Assembly: GCA_903970615.1 (NCBI GenBank)
Contig: CAJCJH010000086.1
Location: 1-64,000 of the forward strand
From: Rhodospirillales bacterium
GTDB lineage: Bacteria; Pseudomonadota; Gammaproteobacteria; Nevskiales; Nevskiaceae
Length of the DNA: 64,000 bases
Direction: 5' to 3'
Position numbers and translations under genes: made by a program. Of the stretch, positions 21,308-30,991 are shown piece by piece. How positions within the stretch are numbered: the first letter of the stretch is position 1; each line of letters starts with the position of its first letter. The notes beneath the pieces are model-generated. The model was not told the origin of the DNA, made no database searches, and worked only from the letters and a program-made list of their open reading frames with translations.

Positions 21308-22396
21308 TCATAAGGTCATCGCGATAGAAATCAAATTTTTTGCGGAAATTGTCCATTTGAAACGCTCGATTTGTTTCTTGCCCTCAGCGATAAGCTGACC
21401 TCGTAGTTGAGAATTCCTACAAACGTTCTGAATAGCTCTCGCAATGTCGTCGACTACCTGCGCATCACAATATTCAGCAGCAATGCCAAGTACCTCCGGC
21501 AATGATGAAGTGTTCGACGCAACCACAGGGCAGCCAAAGTACATTGCTTCAAGGGGAGGCAGGCCAAATCCTTCATAAAGGGACGGAAATACGAAGCACA
21601 GAGCATTTTTATAGAGTGCTGCCAGCTCACTGTCACTTACGTGCCCCGTTCTGACGACTTTCGAGTCTGGCTCTACACATGAGCCTGAAAATATTGACGA
21701 CTCAGCGCCTCCGACCAAGACCAGTTGTACGTCACCAAGCGCCGAATACTTAAACGCTTCGATAACCCGTGAAGTGTTCTTGTTCGGATTTCCACTGCCC
21801 GTCCCGAGCAAGAATTTCCCGGGTTTTAAATTAAGGCGACGCAGAACCGAATCGTCTTCGGCTACCAGGTTCCAGTGGTCAACGCTGCAACCGACAATAG
21901 AAATTCGTTCTTCTGGAATCTTTGAATGATGAGCAATTCTTGATCTTGAGAACTCCGACACTGTAACCAACCGAAACGCAGCTTTTATTTTCGCAAGCCT
22001 CGCCATCAAGCGATAGTAAGCCACGAATTTTGACCGGTACCCTTCAGGCGCATCGAAAACGGATGCGTCGTGGAATACGACCACTTGCTTGCCCCCAAGC
22101 ACCGGAAACGTATTGCCCATATTCAATAGTACGCCCTGTCGTCGCCAAGGCAACTCAAACTGTTCCCAGGCGTGACCGGATAGAAAACGACTCCGTTCAA
22201 CTCTAACGTGCTTGAATATGTGTTTGCACACCGCGCCTTTGGGCAGCAATAAGCTAACCGAAAGACCGGGAATCCCGCCTATCTCGCACAGCTCGTCAAG
22301 TGCTTTTACGATTTCCCAAGAGTACCGCTGAACGCCAGTTAGCGGTTGTGTGACGAATCGTCCGTTTATCGTGATTGTAATAGGACGGGACTTCAC
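21308..22396 (-). CDS. GT4-family glycosyltransferase
   Basis: GT-B fold glycosyltransferase of 362 residues, likely cytoplasmic and acting in repeat-unit assembly. It begins [20 protein letters not shown], a typical start of GT4 enzymes that handle O-antigen sugars. The donor domain shows [13 protein letters not shown] near residue 184, and the E-x7-E motif lies in [20 protein letters not shown] near 275. It lies 50 bp downstream of the polymerase on the same strand and is the last gene of the five-gene leftward run that starts with the flippase. Substrate not determinable. Confidence 0.86.
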   Translation of the reverse strand: MKSRPITITINGRFVTQPLTGVQRYSWEIVKALDELCEIGGIPGLSVSLLLPKGAVCKHIFKHVRVERSRFLSGHAWEQFELPWRRQGVLLNMGNTFPVLGGKQVVVFHDASVFDAPEGYRSKFVAYYRLMARLAKIKAAFRLVTVSEFSRSRIAHHSKIPEERISIVGCSVDHWNLVAEDDSVLRRLNLKPGKFLLGTGSGNPNKNTSRVIEAFKYSALGDVQLVLVGGAESSIFSGSCVEPDSKVVRTGHVSDSELAALYKNALCFVFPSLYEGFGLPPLEAMYFGCPVVASNTSSLPEVLGIAAEYCDAQVVDDIARAIQNVCRNSQLRGQLIAEGKKQIERFKWTISAKNLISIAMTL

Positions 22397-22446
22397 CGGG
22401 TTATGCTCGCAGACACACGTGCGATTTGCATGATGTCCATCTCGAA

Positions 22447-23802
22447 TCAGGCTGTTAGCGGGTGTTCTTGCTCAGACGCTGGACTTGAAACGCTCTCTCG
22501 GTCTCGCAACCGTTTGCCACGCTTGCCGGCGCCCGCCGTATAGGTCACCAACACGAACCAAGTCAGGAAATGGTTGAGATTGTGATTGCTCATAGCAAAC
22601 CATGCGATGTGAATCATTCCGATCGACCTCAATCCATTGGTGAAGTCGATCAATTTTGTAGGTACAGCTATGTAGCTTGAACGCGCGGCCTCAAAAAACG
22701 ATACGAGCATAAGAGAAACGACTACGCAGCCCGTACCGATTACTCCAAAGCCGATAAATATTTGTAGGTAGGTGTTGTGAATCATGTCGACCGATCCAAA
22801 GCCGGTCCCCAGGATTGGGTAGTCATCAAACAGCGAAAATGCATCTTTCCAGGCGTAGAATCGCTCATACGCGCTGGAGTCTTCATCGAAGAACGCATTG
22901 TACGCATCAACAAATACGCTGACGGCATCAAAGTACAGTGAAGTCACAGTGAGTATCGCAATGCCGATCGCAACGATTGCGAAGACAAATTTCAATCTAC
23001 CGGTTCCTCTGAGACGGAATAGTAAGAGATAGATGACGCTTAGAGTGAATGATACGTACGCTGCGCGAGTAGTTGCGAGGAATAAGGCCCCGAGAGATAG
23101 CAGTGTGAACAGACTGAAGCATGTTCCGCTTCTCGCAACCGGGCCCAGCATCATGCGGCGATCTTCTCCGGAAAGCTTGCACGCGTGACAAAGAGCTGCA
23201 ATGCTGACTACGTAGCTGCAGATGACGCCATACTCATTCGGGTATGAACCTGGCGAAAAGCGCAACAACCCGTATCCAAACTGTATCAAAACATGCAACG
23301 GCTCAAGTACGTCGATACTAAGTACACCGACGTAGTACCCGATAAAAAAGACGTACCCCGCCAACAGGCTGATGGCAAAACCTGAGAAAAAGAGTCTGGT
23401 GAATGTGGCCAGTGCCTGAAAGCCGATACGGCGGATCTGATCGCAGGCAACGATATAAAAACCAATCAGAGAAAGTAGCAACGAAGCCCTGAACACCGGG
23501 TTGCCTTCATCGCCGTCGTCGGCAGTCGGAACCACTGAACCCCGGCTTGCAATCAATAGTAAAGAGAATATTAGATAGACGACGATCGGCGAAAGTAGAA
23601 TCAAGCGCGCCACTGCATGTCGGCTTGTTCCGCGCAGCCCGGCAAGTAGAAGCGACACAGGTAGCAACAGGTAATAGAAGCGGAAGGAGTGCGGTGCGCC
23701 GGGAATGGGGATCAATACACCTAGAGGCGCACAAAAGAAAATCGCACAAATGACGAAGATCAGCGGATCGAATCGACCGTTATACCAAGGATTCTCCGAC
23801 AT
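22447..23802 (-). CDS. Wzy-type polysaccharide polymerase / O-antigen ligase-like membrane protein
   Basis: Integral membrane protein of 451 residues with about ten to twelve hydrophobic helices and a large loop with the pattern FDDYPILGTGFGSVDMIHNT near residue 330. That G-x-G-x-G ... HN-T loop is typical of the Wzy_C/O-antigen ligase superfamily. It probably polymerises lipid-linked repeat units in the periplasm. A WaaL-type ligase is the alternative, but the location beside a flippase favours Wzy. The ATG at 23802 overlaps the preceding TAA by one base (TAATG), implying coupling to the GT2 gene. Confidence 0.8.
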   Translation of the reverse strand: MSENPWYNGRFDPLIFVICAIFFCAPLGVLIPIPGAPHSFRFYYLLLPVSLLLAGLRGTSRHAVARLILLSPIVVYLIFSLLLIASRGSVVPTADDGDEGNPVFRASLLLSLIGFYIVACDQIRRIGFQALATFTRLFFSGFAISLLAGYVFFIGYYVGVLSIDVLEPLHVLIQFGYGLLRFSPGSYPNEYGVICSYVVSIAALCHACKLSGEDRRMMLGPVARSGTCFSLFTLLSLGALFLATTRAAYVSFTLSVIYLLLFRLRGTGRLKFVFAIVAIGIAILTVTSLYFDAVSVFVDAYNAFFDEDSSAYERFYAWKDAFSLFDDYPILGTGFGSVDMIHNTYLQIFIGFGVIGTGCVVVSLMLVSFFEAARSSYIAVPTKLIDFTNGLRSIGMIHIAWFAMSNHNLNHFLTWFVLVTYTAGAGKRGKRLRDRESVSSPASEQEHPLTA

Positions 23803-24899
23803 TATTTACGTTTGCCCACGTTTTGAAATAGACCATCTCGAATTGCTGCCATGGAATTCTTAAAGCCGCCAGACGTCGGGCGAAAAAATCGGCGGACAGC
23901 AGCAATGAGACTGACCGCTACGATTGCAGGGAGCCGCCAAGGGAAGTATCGGGTGGCGAGAAGGATCCGGCCGCGCATGAAATAGTAATCAGCAGTCAAT
24001 CCTCTTTTTTTTGCTTCTTTCGTAGCCCCCGTAGTCTTGCCGCCTTTGTGAAATACCAGGCTTTGGCATGTGATTGTCGCTCTGCTAGGCCATCCGAGCG
24101 CCAATACCCAATCAATCTCTTCATGATAGAGAAAGTAATCGGCAGTCATCGGACCAACAGCGTCGAGAAATAATTTGTTCACTGCCAGCGACGCCCCTAT
24201 GGGGTAATCGACGCGAATATTTTCAGCCTGAAGTTCCTTGCACTCGTTATACCGAAAACCTTCGAGATTGTGCTTGATCGACCCAGTAAGAGGGGAATAA
24301 GAGGCCCCGCATGCTTGGACTACATCAGGAGCCCAATACTCCAATAAAACTGATCCCGTGATAGTCGGCTCGGTGGCATGACGCATCTGTGCCGAAAGTC
24401 CGATCGCCGATTCACGAGCGGGCACTGTATCGCCGTTCAAAAGCCAGAACCACTCAATGTCGAAGTTTCTTCTTAGCAAGGCAAGCGCAGCATTGTTTCC
24501 CGCAGCGAAGCCGACGTTTTTGGATAGCTTAAGCAGAAAAAGTCGCGTTGTACCGACATTACTCTGGTTAAAGTCTTTAAGGTTTTCTTCGTCAACTTCA
24601 AAAAAATCTATGGGCTTAACGATTGGAGGGACGATGAGACTCCTGATTACAGGATCATTTGTCTCGGGAATCGCGCACAGACGCCCCTGCGTCCAAGCTC
24701 GGATATTGATGATCGAGTCGTCCGTAGAGCCGTTGTCGCAAATAACAACTGGACCATCGAATTGCACCAGTCGAAATACCGCTTCCAGGCATTCAATAAT
24801 ATCCGCCCAACCATTCCAGTTGACGATCACAATTGCCCCGCTTCCATCGTAGCTCGTGCTGTTCGAGCAGCAAACATCGATGCATTCGCGGGAGGTCAT
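23802..24899 (-). CDS. GT2-family glycosyltransferase (rhamnosyltransferase-like)
   Basis: GT-A fold inverting glycosyltransferase of 365 residues. AIVIVNWNGWADIIECLEAV near residue 22 and ICDNGSTDD near 53 form the nucleotide-binding start, a DXD-like NGDT follows near 155, and YHEEIDWVLALG near 235 is the acceptor-side motif seen in WbbL/rhamnosyltransferase relatives. A hydrophobic stretch near residues 300-320 may anchor it to the inner membrane. It sits between the WaaE-like transferase and the polymerase and is translationally joined to the latter. Confidence 0.86.
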   Translation of the reverse strand: MTSRECIDVCCSNSTSYDGSGAIVIVNWNGWADIIECLEAVFRLVQFDGPVVICDNGSTDDSIINIRAWTQGRLCAIPETNDPVIRSLIVPPIVKPIDFFEVDEENLKDFNQSNVGTTRLFLLKLSKNVGFAAGNNAALALLRRNFDIEWFWLLNGDTVPARESAIGLSAQMRHATEPTITGSVLLEYWAPDVVQACGASYSPLTGSIKHNLEGFRYNECKELQAENIRVDYPIGASLAVNKLFLDAVGPMTADYFLYHEEIDWVLALGWPSRATITCQSLVFHKGGKTTGATKEAKKRGLTADYYFMRGRILLATRYFPWRLPAIVAVSLIAAVRRFFRPTSGGFKNSMAAIRDGLFQNVGKRK

Positions 24900-24920
24900 C
24901 TCACGTCAACCAAAAGTACT

Positions 24921-25775
24921 TCACGATGACGCGGCTACGTTATACGACGCAATAACACGCCGCGCTTCGACGAGGTAAGACTCTTCAATTTGCGCCCGCC
25001 CGCCAAGTGTCCTGATCTCTAAAAACTTTTGGTATGTCGTCAACCTGTAGAACACCATAAGCATTGCAAGATAGAAACCCCGCCATCCGTCAATGAATCC
25101 GCGCTTTTTTATATAAATCGAAATAAAAGTCTTAATACATATAAGTGCTAACTTCATAATTCCGGCCGACCAATGTCGTCCAACTGCTTGTTGTGCCTCG
25201 ATCGTGGTGTAGCGGTTCAGTTTTTCGATCAAGTGTGCGCCGTCAAGGTAGTTGAAGTGAATGATGGCGCCATGTTGACGGTACTTTAGGGTTCTTACGC
25301 GCGCATTAGGCCCAACCCGAATGAAATTATGAATCTGATCAGACAGGATCACTGCGTCCTTACGAAAGAACCTGAGTTGTGCATCTTGATCCGGACCCCA
25401 GCCCGAAGCGCGCATTGGCTTGCCGCAAATTAAGTTCAGACGCGGAATCACGATCACATCTGCATCATCGGCAACGACCGCATCCATCAGAGCCTGGTAG
25501 AGCTGCGGCGGGATCATTTCATCTGCATCGAGAATACATATCCATTCATGTTTCGCCTGCCTGACTGCAAACGCCCGCGCAGGATCTGCAAAGCCGAGAT
25601 TTTCATGCAAAAAGACCTCGGCGCCAAATCGCCTTGCAATTGCGATCGTTTCGTCCGAGCTGTGCATATCAACTACAACGATTTCGTCGGCCCAGGACTT
25701 CACCGAGGCGAGTGCATTCGGAAGATTTTTCTCTTCGTTGAAAGTATTGACGACAACTGAGATTCCAGATCGCAT
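24921..25775 (-). CDS. GT2-family glycosyltransferase, WaaE/KdtX-like
   Basis: Cytoplasmic GT-A transferase of 284 residues resembling WaaE (LPS core beta-1,4-glucosyltransferase) and related enzymes. It begins MRSGISVVVNTFNEEKNL, with VVVDMHSSDET near 40 and ILDADEMIPP near 80 as the nucleotide and metal sites. The frame is open back to 25964, but ATG 25775 starts the domain exactly and overlaps the flippase stop (TGATG), so it is the better start. Like several WaaE relatives it lacks a second domain. It may add a branch or the first non-committed sugar of the repeat. Confidence 0.85.
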   Translation of the reverse strand: MRSGISVVVNTFNEEKNLPNALASVKSWADEIVVVDMHSSDETIAIARRFGAEVFLHENLGFADPARAFAVRQAKHEWICILDADEMIPPQLYQALMDAVVADDADVIVIPRLNLICGKPMRASGWGPDQDAQLRFFRKDAVILSDQIHNFIRVGPNARVRTLKYRQHGAIIHFNYLDGAHLIEKLNRYTTIEAQQAVGRHWSAGIMKLALICIKTFISIYIKKRGFIDGWRGFYLAMLMVFYRLTTYQKFLEIRTLGGRAQIEESYLVEARRVIASYNVAASS

Positions 25776-27232
25776 CAGCGGTTCCGATATGTTTTCAAGC
25801 TGGCCAGAATAAGTCCGCGATCCACCACAAAAATTGAGACCGCATAGATTGCGAGGCTTCCGAATATAAACGTGATAAGAGCAACAGCGCTTTTGACTGG
25901 ATATGCCCAATTGAGCGCCCACACACACAGACCGACCAGTGACGCAACACTCCAGCTTCGGCATATATTTGCCAGAACACTGAACGGAATCTTGCGCTGT
26001 GCGATGCGTACTAAAAAAATATTTGTGAATTGCACAATTAAATTAGCGATCGCAAATCCTAGCGGCCCACAGATAAAGATAAGTGGCGCACCTATCGCCC
26101 AGGTGCCCACCATCCAGATTATCGAGAACCGGAACGCCATTTGCGAGTGGCCAAGCGAGTTCAATAGGCTCATAACCGGAATCGATATAGGGACGAATAC
26201 ATTAGCCGCCCACAGTAGATAGAAGTATGAGATCGCGGGCCTCCACTTTTCACCGAATACGATGATCGTGATGGGCGTCACAAGCACTAGAGTGAGGACC
26301 GCAAGGGGTGCTGTAAGTAGATTTGTCAACCAGAGGACATTGTTCGTAAAAAGTGCCAACTCCGATGGCTGATTTTGGAGACGCGACATCGCTGGCATAT
26401 ATAGCCGCTGCAGCACAAAAAGCGCCAGCACGGGATAAGTAGCTAGCGTTCCAGCCCAATTAAGATAACCCACGGCCACGGGGCCGACGGAGAGTCCAAC
26501 GAGTAATGGAGTGATGCTGTCTTTGACCAGCGATATGAGTTGTATCCCCTGAAATGGCAATCCAAAACGGAGATGTTCCTTGATGCGTTGCCAGTCCCAA
26601 GCAAATCCGATTGACCATGGACTGATGATATTCGCCAAAACAGCCCCGGAAATCGTTCGGACCAATAAAGCGATCGGAAACGAGAATGCGCCGAACCTCC
26701 AATAGGCTAACGATATCGCTGTCACATTGAATAACACCGCCTGTGGCACCTCTATCATCGCCAGCCGATCGAACTGGAGATGCCGTTCTAGTCTGGCCTG
26801 AGGGACCACCATTAGTGACACGGCAACCAGCGACAACGAAGTCAAACGAAAAAGCCAACTACTCTGCGAGGAGAGTCCATACGCATTGGCGAGTAATGGT
26901 GAACAGACGAAAGTAAGCGCTACCACTGCGCAGACTAGTACCTGCTGGACAGTGAATACGGTCCTGTAATCCATTTCGGTGGGCTCTTCAGATTGTCTGA
27001 TCAGACTTGCTGCCAGACCTCCTGCCCCAAACGCCGCCAAAAAATTTGAAGCGAATACGATAACCGCATAGACGCCAAAATCATTGGGGCTAAGTAGTCG
27101 AGCCAGGACAATGCTACCGAGAATATTGCTGCCTTGAACAAGCACCTGCCGAATGCCGAGGTTTATCGCACCACGAGCCGTTTTGCGCGAAACCGCATGT
27201 GCTAAAAAGTCGCTCTCGCCCGACGCATTCAT
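25775..27232 (-). CDS. Wzx-type oligosaccharide flippase (MOP superfamily)
   Basis: Membrane flippase of the polysaccharide transport family, 485 residues with about twelve to fourteen helices. It moves undecaprenyl-linked repeat units across the inner membrane. The N-terminus has RKTARGAINLGIRQVLVQG and LGSIVLARLLSPNDFGVYA, hallmarks of the WzxC/TuaB-type branch. It heads a leftward operon of flippase, two GT2, polymerase and GT4. A possible -10 box (TATATT on the minus strand, 27302-27307) lies in the 132-bp spacer before it. No initiating glycosyl-1-phosphate transferase or Wzz is present in the window. Confidence 0.87.
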   Translation of the reverse strand: MNASGESDFLAHAVSRKTARGAINLGIRQVLVQGSNILGSIVLARLLSPNDFGVYAVIVFASNFLAAFGAGGLAASLIRQSEEPTEMDYRTVFTVQQVLVCAVVALTFVCSPLLANAYGLSSQSSWLFRLTSLSLVAVSLMVVPQARLERHLQFDRLAMIEVPQAVLFNVTAISLAYWRFGAFSFPIALLVRTISGAVLANIISPWSIGFAWDWQRIKEHLRFGLPFQGIQLISLVKDSITPLLVGLSVGPVAVGYLNWAGTLATYPVLALFVLQRLYMPAMSRLQNQPSELALFTNNVLWLTNLLTAPLAVLTLVLVTPITIIVFGEKWRPAISYFYLLWAANVFVPISIPVMSLLNSLGHSQMAFRFSIIWMVGTWAIGAPLIFICGPLGFAIANLIVQFTNIFLVRIAQRKIPFSVLANICRSWSVASLVGLCVWALNWAYPVKSAVALITFIFGSLAIYAVSIFVVDRGLILASLKTYRNR

Positions 27233-27364
27233 TTCGATTTCATCATTTCAACGTCTGTGGAGGCACGCGATTGCCACCGTCTCAGGCCCGTACTGGAGAG
27301 GAATATAACGATTTGAATTCGATTTCAGTTCGTTGATGCAATCGATCCAAGCAGTGACGCAGAA

Positions 27365-28633
27365 CTAGTCGACTTGGCTATATCCGCCATCGATTCTATG
27401 CACTACATAGCCGTGCCCTCGCAGGTCGCTTGCGATTTGTTGGGAGTGCAATTCGTCCTGAGCTTCGACCAGCATTTCGAGCGTTGCACTTTTAACATGA
27501 AGCCCTGTCGTAAGCCGCTCGTGATGAACCTGCACGATATTGCCGCCGGAAAGCCCGACGCAGCCTGCCACGCGGGCCAGAAAGCCGGGACTGTCTTCGA
27601 TTTCGATCGATAGCGAAACCAGCCGCGATTCATGCACCAGCTGGCGTAGCAGCACGCTCGACAACAGCCGCGGATCGATATTGCCGCCGCATAGAATCAA
27701 GCCGACTTTGCGGCCGGCGTATTTGGCCGGATCGGTAATCAGCGCGGCGAGCCCGGTGGCGCCGGCGCCTTCGGCGACGACTTTCTCGACATTCGCCAGC
27801 AAGCCGATCGCGCGCTCGATCGCGGATTCCTCAACCCGCACCAGTTCGTGTGCGTGCGCGCGGATGATCGGCAAAGTGTGGCGGCCGATGCCTTTCACCG
27901 CGATGCCTTCGGCAATGGTGGGGCCGCCGCGGGCGAGGCTGGAGTCGCCGTTAATCGCAGCGAATGCGGAGCAATAGCCGGCGGATTCCACGCCGATCAT
28001 CCGGATATCCGGCCGCAATCCGTGCGCGGCAACCGCATTGCCGGAAAACAGCCCGCCGCCGCCGATCGGAATCACCAGCGTATCCAGCTCCGGCACATCG
28101 GCGAGCATTTCCAGCGCGATGGTGCCCTGGCCCGCCATCACCCGCGGATCGTCGTAAGGATGCACCAGCGTCATGCCGCGACCGACCACCAGTTCGCGCT
28201 GCATGAACTCGAACGAATCGGCCAGTGTCTCGCCGTGCAGGATGACTTCGCCGCCGAGTTCGCGCGTGTTGCGCACCTTGGTGAACGGCGTGTTCATCGG
28301 CATCACGATGCAGCTTTTGATCCCCAGCCGGGTCGCGTGATAAGCCACCGCCTGCGCGTGGTTGCCGGCGGACATCGCCGCCACGCCCGCTGCGCGTTCA
28401 GCCGCAGTCAGGCTGGTCAGCTTGTTCACCGCGCCGCGTTCCTTGAACGACGCGGTGAACTGGAAATTCTCGAACTTGATCCAGACTTCGGCGCCGGTCA
28501 GTTTCGACAGCACCTTCGATGGGGTACACGGCGTGCGCAGCACCTGGCCGGCGATCACCCGCGCAGCATTCTCGACATCAGCCAGCGAAATCGATTCGAG
28601 CACCGCGGTCGTTGCAGTGGCGCCCGGCGTCAC
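27365..28633 (-). CDS. ilvA: Threonine ammonia-lyase (threonine dehydratase)
   Basis: PLP enzyme that deaminates threonine to 2-oxobutanoate for isoleucine synthesis or threonine breakdown. It has 422 residues: the catalytic fold with the PLP lysine in FTASFKERGAVNKL near residue 62, the glycine loop IGGGGLFSGNA near 190, and a single C-terminal ACT-type domain (about 335-415, LSIEIEDSPGFLARV). The short regulatory part resembles TdcB-like/ACT enzymes rather than the long two-ACT IlvA of E. coli. The GTG start at 28633 overlaps the stop of the upstream DUF4124 gene (GTGA), an unusual but plausible coupling. Confidence 0.92.
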   Translation of the reverse strand: MTPGATATTAVLESISLADVENAARVIAGQVLRTPCTPSKVLSKLTGAEVWIKFENFQFTASFKERGAVNKLTSLTAAERAAGVAAMSAGNHAQAVAYHATRLGIKSCIVMPMNTPFTKVRNTRELGGEVILHGETLADSFEFMQRELVVGRGMTLVHPYDDPRVMAGQGTIALEMLADVPELDTLVIPIGGGGLFSGNAVAAHGLRPDIRMIGVESAGYCSAFAAINGDSSLARGGPTIAEGIAVKGIGRHTLPIIRAHAHELVRVEESAIERAIGLLANVEKVVAEGAGATGLAALITDPAKYAGRKVGLILCGGNIDPRLLSSVLLRQLVHESRLVSLSIEIEDSPGFLARVAGCVGLSGGNIVQVHHERLTTGLHVKSATLEMLVEAQDELHSQQIASDLRGHGYVVHRIDGGYSQVD

Positions 28634-29154
28634 CGTTGCGTTCCGGACTCGCTATCTTTGCGGTCGCCAGTAACCACGCCGTCCTTGAAAGAGACCGTGC
28701 GGCGATCGCGGCCGTTGCGATAGAGCCAGCGTTCATGCGCACCGCCCTGATCTTCGATGCGGTTCGGCAGATTGAGCACCTGCTCGACTTGCGCGGGCGT
28801 CATGCCGGGCACCACGCGATCTTCGAGCAGCGCCTTGTGAATCGCCGCATCGTTCGCGGTTTTCTTCTCGTAAGCTGCGGCTTCCTGCGCACGCGCACGG
28901 CTCACGGCAATCCCGCGGCGGCGCGCTTCGTCATCGTACTGCCTGGCAAAATCACCATGCGGCACCGCCTGCACGCCGGTTAATTCCGGCAGCTCGGCAG
29001 GCGCGCTGTTCGGTGCGCAGGCGATGTCCGTATAAACCATGCGGCCATTGACGGTGCAACGGTAAACATAGGCGCGCGCCGAGTCGCTGCACCCGAATGC
29101 CATCACTGTCGCAATCACCCAAATGCTGATCGCGGGATTTTTTTTGCGGCTCAT
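28630..29154 (-). CDS. Secreted DUF4124-domain protein
   Basis: Protein of about 174 residues with a signal peptide (MSRKKNPAISIWVI ... SARA) followed by a DUF4124 segment (VYRCTVNGRMVYTDIACA), a charged helix rich in Ala/Arg/Glu, and a C-terminal BamE/SmpA-like stretch (VVPGMTPAQVEQVLNLPNR). I choose ATG 29154 because a -10-like TATAAT lies at 29185-29190 on the minus strand. That would place the transcript start near the upstream ATG at 29178, leaving too little leader for the earlier ATGs. Function unknown, presumably periplasmic. It overlaps ilvA by four bases. Confidence 0.75.
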   Translation of the reverse strand: MSRKKNPAISIWVIATVMAFGCSDSARAYVYRCTVNGRMVYTDIACAPNSAPAELPELTGVQAVPHGDFARQYDDEARRRGIAVSRARAQEAAAYEKKTANDAAIHKALLEDRVVPGMTPAQVEQVLNLPNRIEDQGGAHERWLYRNGRDRRTVSFKDGVVTGDRKDSESGTQR

Positions 29155-29184
29155 CGGCCGATTCAATTCCTGCTTCATAGGCAG

Positions 29185-29190
29185 ATTATA
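29185..29190 (-). promoter_or_regulatory. Candidate -10 box for the DUF4124/ilvA unit
   Basis: On the minus strand the sequence reads TATAAT, a perfect sigma-70 -10 hexamer, preceded by TGCC. The -35 region is poor, so it may act as an extended -10-like promoter. It sets the start of the DUF4124 gene downstream at 29154. Confidence 0.4.
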
Positions 29191-29293
29191 GGCATACCTC
29201 ATGCCGGACCGATGGCGGCAGCGGCAGGGCTACTTCATAATTCGCGCCCGGACTTTCGACCGGCATTCTCCATTCGCCATTCAGACGCCAGCC

Positions 29294-30958
29294 ATGAGCC
29301 AGTACGTTTACACGATGAACAAGGTGGGCAAGATCGTCCCACCGAAGAAAGAAATCCTGCGCGATATTTCCTTGAGCTTTTTTCCTGGCGCCAAGATCGG
29401 CGTGCTTGGCTACAACGGCGCGGGCAAATCGACGCTGCTGAAAATCATGGCGGGTGTGGACAAGGAATTTCATGGCGAAGCGCGGCCGCAGCCGGGCTTG
29501 AAGGTCGGTTATCTGCCGCAGGAACCGCAGCTTGATCCGGCCAAGAATGTGCGTGAAAACGTGATGGAGGCGATGTCGCACATCACCGAAACGCAGGCTG
29601 AACTCGATAAGGTTTACGCCGCCTACGCCGAAGAAAATGCGGATTTCGACAAGCTCGCTGCGCGTCAGCAGGAGCTGGAAAACATTCTCGCCGCAGGCGA
29701 CGGCAACAATCTCGACGTGGTGCTCGACAAAGCCGGCGAAGCGCTGAACCTGCCGGCCTGGGATGCGGATGTCACCAAACTTTCCGGCGGCGAGCGCCGG
29801 CGCGTAGCGCTGTGCCGTCTGCTGCTGAGCAAGCCGGACATGATTCTGCTCGACGAGCCGACCAACCATCTGGATGCCGAGTCGGTCGCCTGGCTGGAAA
29901 AATTCCTTAAGGATTTTCCCGGCACCATCATCGCGGTCACGCACGATCGCTATTTTCTCGACAACGTGGCCGGCTGGATTCTGGAACTCGATCGCGGCCA
30001 CGGCATTCCCTGGCAGGGCAATTATTCGACCTGGCTCGAAGGCAAGGAAAAACGTCTGTCGAACGAGCAGAAATCCGAAGACGCGCATGCCCGCGCGATG
30101 AAGGAAGAACTCGAATGGGTGCGCAAGAATCCGAAAGGCCGCCAGTCCAAATCAAAGGCGCGTTTGAAGGCCTACGAGGAAATGGCGAGCCAGGAATTCC
30201 AGAAGCGCGCCGAGACCAAGGAGCTTTATATTCCGCCCGGTCCGCGGCTCGGCGACATGGTGATTGAAGTCGACAACGTCGCCAAGAAATACGGCGGGCG
30301 CATGTTGTATGAAGGCCTGAATTTCAAGGTGCCGAAGGGCGCGATCGTCGGCATCGTCGGAGCCAACGGCCGCGGCAAGACCACGCTGTTCCGCATGCTG
30401 CTCGGTCAGGAAAAACCGGATTCCGGCGAAATCCGCATCGGCGAAACGGTGAAGATCGCGCATGTCGATCAAAGCCGCGATGCGCTCGATGGCGACAAAA
30501 CCGTGTTCCAGGAAGTCAGCGGCGGACTCGACATCATCCGCGCCGGCTCGTTTGAAATGCCGAGCCGCGCGTACATCGGCCGCTTCAACTTCAAGGGCGA
30601 AAGCCAGCAAAAGCGCGTGAAGGAACTCTCCGGCGGCGAACGCAACCGTCTGCATCTGGCCAAGCTGCTGCTGGCCGGCGGCAACGTGCTACTGCTCGAC
30701 GAACCGACCAATGATCTCGACGTGGAAACCCTGCGTGCACTCGAAGAAGCGCTGCTCGATTTCTCCGGCTGCGCGCTGGTGATTTCACATGACCGCTGGT
30801 TTCTCGATCGCGTCTCCACGCACATTCTCGCGTTTGAAGACAGCGGCGAGATCGTTTTCCTCGAAGGCAATTACCGCGAATACGAAGACGATTTCCGCCG
30901 CCGCACGGGTGCGGAGCCGGGCGTGAACCGGCGCTCGCGGCACAAGAAGCTGGCTTGA
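29294..30958 (+). CDS. ettA: Energy-dependent translational throttle protein EttA
   Basis: ABC-F ATPase that binds the ribosomal E site and gates the first peptide bond according to ATP/ADP level. From ATG 29294 (MSQYVYTMNKVGKIVPP) it has 554 residues, almost the length of E. coli EttA. Two ABC domains carry Walker A GYNGAGKST near residue 39 and GANGRGKTT near 357, with LSGGERRR and LSGGERNR signatures. The arm insertion lies in the first domain and the P-site interaction motif region lies between the domains (GRQSKSKARLKAYEEM near 283). The upstream open frame is without family support. It is monocistronic or read through into the fatty acid hydroxylase gene. Confidence 0.95.
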   Translation: MSQYVYTMNKVGKIVPPKKEILRDISLSFFPGAKIGVLGYNGAGKSTLLKIMAGVDKEFHGEARPQPGLKVGYLPQEPQLDPAKNVRENVMEAMSHITETQAELDKVYAAYAEENADFDKLAARQQELENILAAGDGNNLDVVLDKAGEALNLPAWDADVTKLSGGERRRVALCRLLLSKPDMILLDEPTNHLDAESVAWLEKFLKDFPGTIIAVTHDRYFLDNVAGWILELDRGHGIPWQGNYSTWLEGKEKRLSNEQKSEDAHARAMKEELEWVRKNPKGRQSKSKARLKAYEEMASQEFQKRAETKELYIPPGPRLGDMVIEVDNVAKKYGGRMLYEGLNFKVPKGAIVGIVGANGRGKTTLFRMLLGQEKPDSGEIRIGETVKIAHVDQSRDALDGDKTVFQEVSGGLDIIRAGSFEMPSRAYIGRFNFKGESQQKRVKELSGGERNRLHLAKLLLAGGNVLLLDEPTNDLDVETLRALEEALLDFSGCALVISHDRWFLDRVSTHILAFEDSGEIVFLEGNYREYEDDFRRRTGAEPGVNRRSRHKKLA

Positions 30959-30991
30959 GCGCAGCCCGACAATTTGCTTGATAATCGAAAC

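Noticed and set aside
18379-27364. Mobile element or prophage bringing in the polysaccharide genes
   Set aside because: No integrase, transposase, att-like repeats or tRNA edge is seen. Exchange by homologous recombination would leave no such marks.
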